Made by a program: the position numbers and the translations under genes. Source: Hydractinia symbiolongicarpus (Eukaryota > Cnidaria > Hydrozoa > Anthoathecata > Hydractiniidae). From it: a stretch of DNA of 64,000 nt. Shown one piece after another: positions 1 to 10,188 of this stretch. A model generated the notes under the pieces. That model was not told where the DNA came from and did not search any database. It saw only the letters and a program-made list of their open reading frames with translations. The DNA lies in the NCBI RefSeq assembly GCF_029227915.1, contig NC_079875.1, forward strand, positions 39,825,201 to 39,889,200, given 5' to 3'. Positions within the stretch are counted from its first letter, which is position 1; every line of letters begins with the position of its first letter.

Positions 1-347
1 CAATCCTAGCCGTTATCGCGCGCTGAAGAAATAGCGACAATTTCAAAAACTACAGTTCATTGGCTTTCTAACGGTGTCAGTCCGTTTGAGTTACAACGGT
101 TGGGTCACATATTCGTACCAACATGTATTTAGCGATATTTTTCTGATATTACTAGGTTGCATCGCTTTTAACAATGAAACGATTGACTGTGGGACTTAAT
201 TGAGCTAACTTTGGACTGTGACCTGATAAATGTGATAAATAAGACAATTGGACTCCAAGAAAAAACATTCTTCTTAATTTGACATGATTGCCGAAACTCA
301 GCGATTACACTGGGCTCTGTGGTAGCGCTTCATTTAGAAAATATGAT

Positions 348-365
348 AAAAAAAGTCATTTTTTT
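348..365. repeat. A7-GTCA-T7 dyad (example)
   Basis: Seven A, a GTCA spacer and seven T form a perfect 7-bp inverted repeat at the end of the monomer. Almost every monomer has a version of it (5-8 A, usually 6-8 T). Such paired A/T tracts can bend DNA or extrude a small hairpin. Confidence 0.8.
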
Positions 366-368
366 ATT

Positions 369-740
369 GTGGAACCAATCCTAGCCATTATAGCGCGCTG
401 AGGAAATAGCGACAGTTTCAAAAACTACATTTCATTGACTTTCTAACGGTGTCAGTCCGTTTGAGGTTCAACGGTTGTGTCACATATTCGTACCAACATG
501 TATTTAGCGATATTTTTTTGATATTACTAGGTTTCATCGCTTTTAACAATGAAACATTGACTGTGGGACTTGATTGAACTAACTTTGGACTGTGACCTGA
601 TAAATGTGATAAATGAGACAATTGGACTCCAAGAAATAACATTCTTCTTAATTTGACGTGATTGCCGGAACTTAGCGATTACACTGGGCTCTGTGGTAGC
701 GCTTCATTTAAGAATTAAGATAAAAAGTCATTTTTTTATT
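369..740 (+). repeat. Representative satellite monomer (372 bp)
   Basis: One unit, taken from one GTGGGACC-like box to the next. In order it holds a GC-richer part with a gcgcgctga core, the acggtgtcagtccg segment, the strongly conserved ccaacatgtatttagcgat, a second gactgtgggact box near the middle, a direct repeat gataaatg/gataaatg, acaattggactcc, agcgattacactggg, and an A-tract/GTCA/T-tract that closes the unit. Composition is AT-rich, yet a typical monomer still holds about 16 CpG dinucleotides by eye. I do not recognise the family by name. Confidence 0.9.
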
Positions 741-2612
741 GTGGGACCAATGCTAGCAATGATCTCGCGCTGAAGAAATAGCGACAGTTTCCAAAACTAC
801 ATTTCATTGACTTTCTAACGGTGTCAGTTCGTTTGAGTTACAACGGTTGGGTCACATATTCGTACCAACATGTATTTAGCGATATTTTTTTGATATTACT
901 AGGTTGCATCGCTTTTAACAATGAAACGTTGACTGTGGGACTTAATTGAACCAACTTTGGACTGTGACCTGATAAATGAGATAAAGGAGAAAATTGGACT
1001 CCAAGAAATAACATTCTTCTTAATTTGACATGATTGCCGAAACTCAGCGATTACACTGGGCTCTGTTGTAGCGCTTCATTTAGAAATTATGATAAAAAAG
1101 TCATTTTTTTAATGTGGGACCAATCCTAGCCGTTATCGCGCGCTGAAGATATAGCGACAGTTTCAAAAACTACACTTCATTGTCTTTTTAACGGTGGCAG
1201 TCCGTTTGAATTACAACGGTTGGGTAACATATTCGTACCAACATGTATTTAGCGATATTTTTCTGATATTGCTAGGTTGCATCGCTTTTAACAATGAAAC
1301 GATTGACTGTGGGACTTAATTGAGCTAACTTTGAACTGTGACCTGATAAATGTGATAAATGAGACAATTGGACTCCAAGAAATAACATTCTTGTTAATTT
1401 GACGTGATTGCCGGAACTCAGCGATTACACTGGGCACTGTGGTAGCGCTTCATTTAAAAATTAAGCTAAAAAAAGTCATTTTTTACTGTGGGACCCATCC
1501 TAGCCGTTAGCGCGCGTTGAAGAAAAAGCGACAGTTTCAAAAACTACATTTCATTGACTTTCTAACGGTGTCAGTCCGTTTGAGTTACAACGGTTGGGTC
1601 ACATATTCGTACCAACATGTATTTAGCGATATTTTTCTGATATTACTAGGTTTCATCGCTTTTAACAATGAAAGTTGACTGTGGGACTTAATTGAACTAA
1701 CTTTAGACTGTGACCTGATAAATGTGATAAATGAGACAATTGGACTCCAAGAAATAACATTCTTCTTAATTTGACGTGATTGCCGGAACTTAGCGATTAC
1801 ACTGGGCTCCGTGGTAGCGCTTCATTTAAGAATTAAGATAAAAAGTCATTTTTTTATTGTGGGACCAATCCTAGCCATTATCGCGCGCTGAGGAAATAGC
1901 GACAGTTTTAAAAACTACATTTCATTGGCTTTCTAACGGTGTCAGTCCGTTTGAGTTACAACGGTTGGATCACATATTCGTACCAACATGTATTTAGCGA
2001 TATTTTTCTGAAATTACTAGGTTGCATTGCTTTTAACAATGAAACGTTGACTGTGGGACTTAATTGAACTAACTTTGGACTGTGACCTGATAAATGTGGT
2101 AAATGAGACAATTGGACTCCAAGAAATAACATTCTTGTTAATTTGACGTGATTGCCGGATCTCAGCGATTACACTGGGCACTGTGGTAGCGCTTCATTTA
2201 AAAATTAAGATAAAAAAAGTCATTTTTTTATTGTGGGACCAATCCTAGCCGTTATTGCGCGCTGAGGAAATAGCGACAGTTTCAAGAACTACATTTCATT
2301 GACTTTCTGACGGTGTCAGTCCGTTTGAGTTACAACGGTTGGGTCACATATTCGTACCAACATGTATTTAGCGTTATTTTTCTGATATTACTAGGTTGCA
2401 TCGCTTTTAACAATGAAACGTTGACTGTGAGACTTTATTGAACTAACTTTGGACTGTGACCTGATAAATGTGATAAATGAGACAATTGGACTACAAGAAA
2501 TAACATTCTTCTGAATTTGACGTGATTGCCGGAACTCAGCGACTACACTGAACTCTGTGGTAGCGCTTCTTTTAAGAATTAAGACAAAAAAGTCATTTTT
2601 TTATTCTGGGAC

Positions 2613-3728
2613 CAATCCTAGCCGTTATCGCGCGCTGAAGAAATAGCGACATTTTCAAAAACTACAGTTCATTGGCTTTCTAACGGTGTCAGTCCATTTG
2701 AGTTACAACGGTTGGGTCACATATTCGTACCAACATGTATTTAGCGATATTTTTCTGATATTACTAGGTTGCATCGCTTTTAACAATGAAACGATTGACT
2801 GTGGGACTTAATTGAGCTAACTTTGGACTGTGACCTGATAAATGTGATAAATAAGACAATTGGACGCCAAGAAAAAACATTCTTCTTAATTTGACATGAT
2901 TGCCGAAACTCAGCGATTACACTGGGCTCTGTGGTAGCGCTTCATTTAGAAATTATGATAAAAAAGTCATTTTTTTATTGTGGGACCAATCCTAGCCATT
3001 ATAGCGCGCTGAGGAAATAGCGACAGTTTCAAAAACTACATTTCATTGACTTTCTAACGGTGTCAGTCCGTTTGAGGTTCAACGGTTGTGTCACATATTT
3101 GTACCAACATGTATTTAGCGATATTTTTTTGATATTACTAGGTTTCATCGCTTTTAACAATGAAACGTTGACTGTGGGACTTAATAGAACTAACTTTGGA
3201 CTGTGACCTGATAAATGTGATAAATGAGACAATTGGACTCCAACAAATAACATTCTTCTTAATTTGACGTGATTGCCGGAACTTAGCGATTACACTGGGC
3301 TCTGTGGTAGCGCTTCATTTAAGAATTAAGATAAAAAGTCATTTTTTTATTGTGGGACCAATGCTAGCAATGATCTCGCGCTGAAGAAATAGCGACAGTT
3401 TCCAAAACTACATTTCATTGACTTTCTAACGGTGTCAGTTCGTTTGAGTTACAACGGTTGGGTCACATATTCGTACCAACATGTATTTAGCGATATTTTT
3501 TTGATATTACTAGGTTGCATCGCTTTTAACAATGAAACGTTGACTGTGGGACTTAATTGAACCAACTTTGGACTGTGACCTGATAAATGAGATAAAGGAG
3601 ACAATTGGACTCCAAGAAATAACATTCTTCTTAATTTGACATGATTGCCGAAACTCAGCGATTACACTGGGCTCTGTTGTAGCGCTTCATTTAGAAATTA
3701 TGATAAAAAAAGTCATATTTTTATTGTG
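2613..3728. repeat. 7-monomer HOR, partial copy 2 (first 3 monomers)
   Basis: Matches 1-1116 with few differences, including the rare shared variants tacagttcattggc, gaggttcaacgg and ataaaggag. After about 3728 the order changes: the next monomer resembles the sixth of copy 1, so monomers four and five are missing. This fits an unequal exchange. Confidence 0.75.
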
Positions 3729-4951
3729 GGACCAATCCTAGCCATTATCGCGCGCTGAGGAAATAGCGACAGTTTTAAAAACTACATTTCATTGGCTTTC
3801 TAACGGTGTCAGTCCGTTTGAGTTACAACGGTTGGGTCACATATTCGTACCAACATGTATTTAGCGATATTTTTCTGAAATTACTAGGTTGCATTGCTTT
3901 TAACAATGAAACGTTGACTGTGGGACTTAATTGAACTAACTTTGGACTGTGACCTGATAAATGTGATAAATGAGAGAATTGGACTCCAAGAAATAACATT
4001 CTTGTTAATTTGACGTGATTGCCGGATCTCAGCGATTACACTGGGCACTGTGGTAGCGCTTCATTTAAAAATTAAGCTAAAAAAAGTCATTTTTTTACTG
4101 TGGGACCTATCCTAGCCGTTAGCGCGCGTTGAAGAAAAAGCGACAGTTTTAAAAACTACATTTCATTGGCTTTCTAACGGTGTCAGTCCGTTTGAGTTAC
4201 AACGGTTGGGTCACATATTTGTACCAACATGTATTTAGCGATATTTTTCTGAAATTACTAGGTTGCATTGCTTTTAACAATGAAACGTTGACTGTGGGAC
4301 TTAATTGAACTAACTTTGGACTGTGACCTGATAAATGTGATAAATGAGAGAATTGGACTCCAAGAAATAACATTCTTGTTAATTTGACGTGATTGCCGGA
4401 TCTCAGCGATTACACTGGGCACTGTGGTAGCGCTTCATTTAAAAATTAGGATAAAAAAAGTCATTTTTTTATTGTGGGACCAATCCTAGCCGTTATTGCG
4501 CGCTGAGGAAATAGCGACAGTTTCAAGAACTACATTTCATTGACTTTCTGACGGTGTCAGTCCGTTTGAGTTACAACGGTTGAGTCACATATTCGTACCA
4601 ACATGTATTTAGCGTTATTTTTCTGATATTACTAGGTTACATCGCTTTTAACAATGAAACGATTGACTGTGGGACTTAATTAAGCTAACTTTGGACTGTG
4701 ACCTGATAAAGTGATAGATGAGACAATTGGACTTCAAGAAATAACATTCTTGTTAATTTCACGTGATTGCCGGAACTCAGCGATTACACTGGGCACTGTG
4801 ATAGCGCTTCATTTAAAAATTAAGCTAAAAAAAGTCATTTTTTTACTGTGGGACCTATCCTAGCCGTTAGCGCGCGTTGAAGAAAAAGCGACAGTTTCAA
4901 AAACTACATTTCATTAACTTTCTAACGGTGTCAGTCCGTTTGAGCTACAAC

Positions 4952-4953
<2 letters not shown>

Positions 4954-4989
<36 letters not shown>
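4954..4989 (-). other. LINE poly-A tail (T36 on plus strand)
   Basis: An uninterrupted run of 36 T marks the 3' end of the minus-strand retrotransposon. The first one or two T may belong to the satellite (cggtt in intact monomers), so the exact joint is ambiguous by 2 nt. Confidence 0.93.
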
Positions 4990-4993
<4 letters not shown>

Positions 4994-5363
4994 AATTTAT
5001 TTATAGTTGACAAATTTACAAGAAAATGTAGCTCTGAGGCTAATTAAAGTCAACTTTAAAAACATTAAAAACAATAAATAACTGAATATAAAAAATCTAT
5101 AAGGAATACCGTATATACCATTTTTTTTTTTTAAGTATTTTAAATAATATAAATAATATGTCAAAAATATGTCAAGGCTATGTAGTGGTGGTTCCAGGAA
5201 CTCAGTCAAATTTCCCAGGCAGTGGTCGAGAGAAAATAATATACAACCAGATAATAAGGCTAGAATATTCTCATATGATACCACCCCACCTAAACCGTCG
5301 CACCGCAAGACATGTTTAACTGAGTTCCCGCTCCACAACTGGCAAAGGAAGACAACGGGGAAA
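4990..5363 (-). other. LINE 3' UTR
   Basis: AT-rich sequence between the RT stop codon and the poly-A tail, with an internal A12 run (T12 at 5121-5132 on the plus strand). A 113-codon open frame on the same strand (5338-4997) overlaps almost all of it but has no recognisable domain and is in a different frame from the RT, so I treat it as non-coding. Its length (374 nt) happens to equal the satellite period, but the sequence is unrelated to the monomer. Confidence 0.8.
4996..5001 (-). promoter_or_regulatory. Polyadenylation signal of the LINE
   Basis: TTTATT on the plus strand is AATAAA in the element's orientation. It lies 6 nt before the A-tail, which is close for a cleavage signal. The surrounding sequence is AT-rich, so chance occurrence is possible. 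Confidence 0.5.
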
Positions 5364-7103
5364 CTAAAGAAAACCTAATTCAGGTATAAAAGTTTTGCAT
5401 ATTCTGCAAGGACAATGGTTTGGAATCCAGTTTCTTATTTTGTTTCTAAACTCAATTAAAGTACCAGCGTTCCGATACTCGTTAGGCAAAGAGTTCCAAA
5501 GCTTTAACCCAACATTAGACAGTGTTTCGATCCCATATCTCACTGAAAATATTTTGTTACTCTTAAGTTTGTCCTTCCTCAAATTATACACTGGTTCAGG
5601 AAAAATAAAAATTTCATTCAACATTTCTGGACCTGTTTTTGTTTTAGCTTTATACAGCTCAGTAACAAGGATGCGTAAGTTCGTTTGGTGAATTGTAACG
5701 CTCCCATTTTTTGATAAAAGCTCTTCAAATGAGGATTGATAGTCTTGATAGATAATTCTTAGTGCTCTTTCATGTATATGGTTTATCCTATTGTTTAATT
5801 TACGACTGTGAAACATCCATACTAATGGACAGTACGAAAAATGACTAGTGACAAAAGCATTAATAATCAGCTTTCGCTGGTCTAATGTCATGAAGGAAGA
5901 TAACCTTGCAAGCGCACTAACTTTCTGGCCTGCCTTGTTACAGAGCTGATTAACATGTTCCTCGAAAGAAAGTTTGTGGTCTATGGTTATACCAAGCAGT
6001 TTCTCAGTTTGAGAATTGTTTAGAAGTTCATCACAAACTTTTAATCGTACATCAGTTTTGTTAGTAAAAAAATGTGATTTTTCTGGGTTGGCTTTCATAC
6101 CGTTATTTTCAAACCAAGTAAATATTATAATTGCTGCATATTCAATCTTTTCAATAACTTCGTTGATATTCTTTCCTATTGAAAATGGGGTTGTATCATC
6201 AGCATAGTTGACAATGTCCATATATGGGACAAAAAGGAAAAGGTCGCATAAAAATATATTGAAAAGCAAAGGACCCAAAATTGATCCTTGCGGTACGCCG
6301 TATTTTAATTTTTTCCATGTACTATAATTGTTATTTATACGCACTCGCTGTTTCCTGTCAATTAGGTACGATTTTATAAACAGCAAAGAGTTCATATCAA
6401 AGCCATATGCATGAAGTTTTGCTAGTAATAGCTCGTGTGGTATGCAGTCAAATGCCTTAGACAAATCAGTTAAAAGCGCTCCAAATGTGCCACCTTTGTC
6501 AAGACTGTTTTTCCATTTTTCAATCATACTTATGAGGCATTGTTGTGAACTGTGCCCCTTGCGAAAACCAAATTGAAGTTTCGAAAATAATGGCTCGAAG
6601 AAGGTGTATATTTGGTCATACATGCATCTTTCATAGATTTTTGAGATGTTCGATAGGACGCTTACAGGTCTATAGTTCGCCTTTTCAGTGCGCAGTCCTT
6701 TTTTGTGTGTAGGAGTAATATCTGCGTTTTTCAAAGATGTTGGAAATTCAGAACTTTTTAACGATTGATTAAAATTTTCAGTAATGAATTGGCTAAAAAT
6801 ATCACTGTTTACTTTGATGATGTTAGTAGGAATATCATCTTTTTGCTGCGCCTTTTTTGGATCAAGTTTTCGAATGTATTTTTCAACATCTTCAAATGCA
6901 GTTTGTTTAAAAGAAAATTTTGTGTTGCTTTTTGCGCTTTTTCTTATCTTTTCTACACTAGATGTTAGCGATATTTTTTTTATATTACTAGGTTTCATCG
7001 CTTTTAACAATGAAACGTTGACTGTGGGACTTAATTGAACTAACTTTGGACTGTGACCTGATAAATGTGATAAATGAGACAATTGGACTCCAGGAAATAA
7101 CAT
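5364..7103 (-). CDS. LINE reverse transcriptase, 5'-truncated, with satellite-derived N-terminus
   Basis: A 579-codon open frame ending in TAG at 5366-5364. Residues 1-46 are translated satellite (7103-6966) and codon 47 spans the junction, so the ATG at 7103 is not the element's own start. From about residue 60 the frame is a retroelement reverse transcriptase: YRPVSVLSNISKIYE at 144-158, FGFRKGHSS at 178-186, motif A LLTDLSKAFD at 210-219 (catalytic D213), motif B GVPQGSILGPLLFN at 269-282, motif C YADD at 300-303 (D302, D303), thumb-side W330 and NPEKS at 339-343, then LLGITIDHKLSF at 369-380. The C-terminal part holds CPLVW at 425-429, RALRIIY and a WNSLP block (536-540), and ends with a Cys cluster CPCRICK (564-570). 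No APE-type endonuclease precedes it. All key RT residues are present with no internal stop. In the family this enzyme copies element RNA into DNA at a nicked target; this copy probably lacks a promoter and is not autonomous. Confidence 0.9.
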   Translation of the reverse strand: MLFPGVQLSHLSHLSGHSPKLVQLSPTVNVSLLKAMKPSNIKKISLTSSVEKIRKSAKSNTKFSFKQTAFEDVEKYIRKLDPKKAQQKDDIPTNIIKVNSDIFSQFITENFNQSLKSSEFPTSLKNADITPTHKKGLRTEKANYRPVSVLSNISKIYERCMYDQIYTFFEPLFSKLQFGFRKGHSSQQCLISMIEKWKNSLDKGGTFGALLTDLSKAFDCIPHELLLAKLHAYGFDMNSLLFIKSYLIDRKQRVRINNNYSTWKKLKYGVPQGSILGPLLFNIFLCDLFLFVPYMDIVNYADDTTPFSIGKNINEVIEKIEYAAIIIFTWFENNGMKANPEKSHFFTNKTDVRLKVCDELLNNSQTEKLLGITIDHKLSFEEHVNQLCNKAGQKVSALARLSSFMTLDQRKLIINAFVTSHFSYCPLVWMFHSRKLNNRINHIHERALRIIYQDYQSSFEELLSKNGSVTIHQTNLRILVTELYKAKTKTGPEMLNEIFIFPEPVYNLRKDKLKSNKIFSVRYGIETLSNVGLKLWNSLPNEYRNAGTLIEFRNKIRNWIPNHCPCRICKTFIPELGFL

Positions 7104-9067
7104 TCTTCTTAATTTGACGTGATTGCCGGAACTTAGCGATTACACTGGGCTCTGTGGTAGCGCTTCATTTAAGAATTAAGATAAAAAGTCATTTTTTTAT
7201 TGTGGGACCAATGCTAGCAATGATCTCGCGCTGAAGAAATAGCGACAGTTTCCAAAACTACATTTCATTGACTTTCTAACGGTGTCAGTTCGTTTGAGTT
7301 ACAACGGTTGGGTCACATATTCGTACCAACATGTATTTAGCGATATTTTTTTGATATTACTAGGTTGCATCGCTTTTAACAATGAAACGTTGACTGTGGG
7401 ACTTAATTGAACCAACTTTGGACTGTGACCTGATAAATGAGATAAAGGAGACAATTGGACTCCAAGAAATAACATTCTTCTTAATTTGACGTGATTGCCG
7501 GAACTTAGCGATTACACTGGGCTCTGTGGTAGCGCTTCATTTAAGAATTAAGATAAAAAGTCATTTTTTTATTGTGGGACCAATGCTAGCAATGATCTCG
7601 CGCTGAAGAAATAGCGACAGTTTCCAAAACTACATTTCATTGACTTTCTAACGGTGTCAGTTCGTTTGAGTTACAACGGTTGGGTCACATATTCGTACCA
7701 ACATGTATTTAGCGATATTTTTTTGATATTACTAGGTTGCATCGCTTTTAACAATGAAACGTTGACTGTGGGACTTAATTGAACCAACTTTGGACTGTGA
7801 CCTGATAAATGAGATAAAGGAGACAATTGGACTCCAAGAAATAACATTCTTCTTAATTTGACGTGATTGCCGGAACTGAGCGATTACACTGGGCTCTGTG
7901 GTAGCGCTTCATTTAAGAATTAAGATAAAAAAGTCATTTTTCTATTGTGGAACCAATCCTAGCCGTTATCGCGCGCTGAAGAAATAGGGACAGTTTCAAA
8001 AACTACACTTCATTGTCTTTCTAACGGTGTCAGTCCGTTTGAGTTACAACGGTTGGGTAACATATTCGTACCAACATGTATTTAGCGATATTTTTCTGAT
8101 ATTGCTAGGTTGCATCGCTTTTAACAATGAAACGATTGACTGTGGGACTTAATTGAGCTAACTTTGGACTGTGACCTGATAAATGTGATAAATGAGACAA
8201 TTGGACTCCAAGAAATAACATTCTTGTTAATTTGACGTGATTGCCGGAACTCAGCGATTACACTGGGCACTGTGGTAGCGCTTCATTTAAAAATTAAGCT
8301 AAAAAAAGTCATTTTTTTACTGTGGGACCTATCCTAGCCGTTAGCGCGCGTTGAAGAAAAAGCGACAGTTTCCAAAACTACATTTCATTGACTTTCTAAC
8401 GGTGTCAGTTCGTTTGAGTTACAACGGTTGGGTCACATATTCGTACCAACATGTATTTAGCGATATTTTTTTGATATTACTAGGTTGCATCGCTTTTAAC
8501 AATGAAACGTTGACTGTGGGACTTAATTGAACCAACTTTGGACTGTGACCTGATAAATGAGATAAAGGAGACAATTGGACTCCAAGAAATAACATTCTTC
8601 TTAATTTGACGTGATTGCCGGAACTGAGCGATTACACTGGGCTCTGTGGTAGCGCTTCATTTAAGAATTAAGATAAAAAGTCATTTTTTTATTGTGGGAC
8701 CAATGCTAGCAATGATCTCGCGCTGAAGAAATAGCGACAGTTTCCAAAACTACATTTCAATGACTTTCTAACGGGGTCAGTTCGTTTGAGTTACAACGGT
8801 TGGGTCACATATTCGTACCAACATGTATTTAGCGATATTTTTTTGATATTACTAGGTTGCATCGCTTTTAACAATGAAACGTTGACTGTGGGACTTAATT
8901 GAACCAACTTTGGACTGTGACCTGATAAATGTGATAAATGAGACAATTGGACTCCAAGAAATAACATTCTTGTTAATTTGACGTGATTGCCGGAACTCAG
9001 CGATTACACTGGGCACTGTGGTAGCGCTTCATTTAAAAATTAAGCTAAAAAAAGTCATTTTTTTACT

Positions 9068-10188
9068 GTGGGACCTATCCTAGCCGTTAGCGCGCGTTGA
9101 AGAAAAAGCGACAGTTTCAAAAACTACATTTCATTGACTTTCTAACGGTGTCAGTCCGTTTGAGTTACAACGGTTGGGTCACATATTCGTACCAACATGT
9201 ATTTAGCGATAATTTTCTGATATTACTAGGTTGCATCGCTTTTAACAATGAAACGATTGACTGTGGGACTTAATTAAGTTAACTTTGGACTGTGACCTGA
9301 TAAATGTGATAAATAAGACAATTGGACTCCAAGAAATAACATTCTTGTTATTTTGACGTGGTTGTCGGAATTCAGCGATAACACTGGGCACTGTGGTAGC
9401 GCTTCATTTAAAAATTAAGCTAAAAAAAGTAATTTTTTACTGTGGGACCTATCCTAGCCGTTAGCTCGCGTTGAAGAAAAAGCGACAGTTTCAAAAACTA
9501 CATTTCATAGACTTTTTAACGGTGTCAGTCCGTTTGAGTTACAACGGTTGGGTAACATATTCGTACCAACATGTATTAGCGATATTTTTCTGATATTACT
9601 AGGTTGCATCGCTTTTAACTATGAAACGATTGACTGTGGGACTTAATTGAGCTAACTTTGGACTGACACCTGATAAATGTGATAAAGGAGTCAATTGGAC
9701 TCAAAGAAAAAACATTCTTCTTAACTTGACATGATTGCCGAAACTCAGCGATTACACTGGGCTCTGTGGTATCGCTTCATTTAGAAATTATGATAAAAAA
9801 GTCATTTTTTTAATGTGAGACCAACCCTAGCCATTATAGCGCGCTGAAGAAATAGCGACAGTTTCAAAAACTACATTTCATTGACTTTTTAACGGTGTCA
9901 GTCCGTTTGAGTTACAACGGTTGGGTCACATATTCGTTCCAACATGTATTTAGCGATATTTTTTTGATATTACTAGGTTGCATCGCTTTTAACAATGAAA
10001 CGTTGACTGTGGGACTTAATTGAACTAACTTTGGACTGTGACCTGATAAATGTGATAAATAAGACAATTGGACTCCAAGAAAAAACATTCTTCTTATTTT
10101 GACATGATTGCCGAAACTCAGCGATTACACTGGGCTTTGTGGTAGCGCTTCATTTAGAAATTATGATAAAAAAAGTCATTTTTTTATT
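9068..10188. repeat. 3-monomer duplication, copy 1
   Basis: Matches 11684-12804 at an offset of 2616 bp. Both copies share unusual variants: ttaagttaactttgg, tcagcgataacactggg, ttagctcgcgttgaag and gactgacacctg. The second half of the third monomer has diverged from its partner. Confidence 0.7.

Larger units (their letters stand above)
1..2612. repeat. 7-monomer HOR, copy 1 (5' edge at window start)
   Basis: Seven different monomer subtypes in a row. Base 1 corresponds to base 2613, a period of about 2612 bp. The shared order is a ccgttatcgcgcgctgaag monomer with tacagttcattggc, then a ccattatagcgcgctgagg monomer with gaggttcaacgg, then a monomer with gctagcaatgatctcg. Confidence 0.8.
1..4955. 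repeat. Satellite array, left block (about 13 monomers of ~373 bp)
   Basis: Head-to-tail monomers: the landmark acggtgtcagtccg recurs (with small variants) at about 71, 446, 818, 1191, 1565, 1936, 2310, 2683, 3057, 3429, 3803, 4177, 4551 and 4925, which gives spacings of 371-375 bp. Subtypes are told apart by the segment after the GTGGGAC box, for example ccattatagcgcgctgagg, gctagcaatgatctcg or ccgttagcgcgcgttgaag. No gene is visible. The block ends inside a monomer, where the LINE poly-T begins. Confidence 0.97.
4956..6964 (-). mobile_element. 5'-truncated non-LTR (LINE) retrotransposon, jockey/CR1/L2-like
   Basis: A single insertion of about 2.0 kb breaks a satellite monomer. Read on the minus strand it has a reverse transcriptase frame (6964 down to 5364), a 374-nt 3' UTR, an AATAAA signal and a tail of about 36 A. 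The endonuclease and any ORF1 of a full-length element are absent: the sequence begins just upstream of the RT domain, the usual outcome of incomplete target-primed reverse transcription. No target-site duplication is visible. Instead about 27 bp of the monomer is missing between the left flank (ends acaacggtt at 4955) and the right flank (starts ttagcgatatt at 6965). The long clean tail and intact RT frame suggest a fairly recent insertion. Family-level assignment is tentative. Confidence 0.92.

Noticed and set aside
40-130. CENP-B box in the monomer (attcgtaccaacatg region)
   Set aside because: Only the short ttcg matches; the spacing and the cggg half of the known box are absent.
455-480. 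Pol III B-box-like gaggttcaacgg
   Set aside because: It departs from the GGTTCGANTCC consensus at key positions, occurs only in a few variant monomers, and has no A box or terminator at proper spacing.
418-642. A 67-74 codon minus-strand open frame (starting MLFLGVQLSH in most copies) recurring in at least 17 monomers
   Set aside because: It lies wholly in the satellite, has no recognisable domain, and many monomers break it with stops or lose its ATG. Its recurrence follows from duplication of the monomer, and plus-strand frames of 61-84 codons recur in the same way.
4997-5338. 113-codon minus-strand frame in the LINE 3' UTR
   Set aside because: Out of frame with the RT, runs through AT-rich UTR, hydrophobic by composition, and has no recognised domain.
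4990-5363. 3' UTR length (374 nt) equal to the satellite period
   Set aside because: The sequences are unrelated, so the match in length looks like coincidence.
5169-7038. Plus-strand open frames across the LINE
   Set aside because: They are antisense to the clear reverse transcriptase frame and carry no domain of their own.
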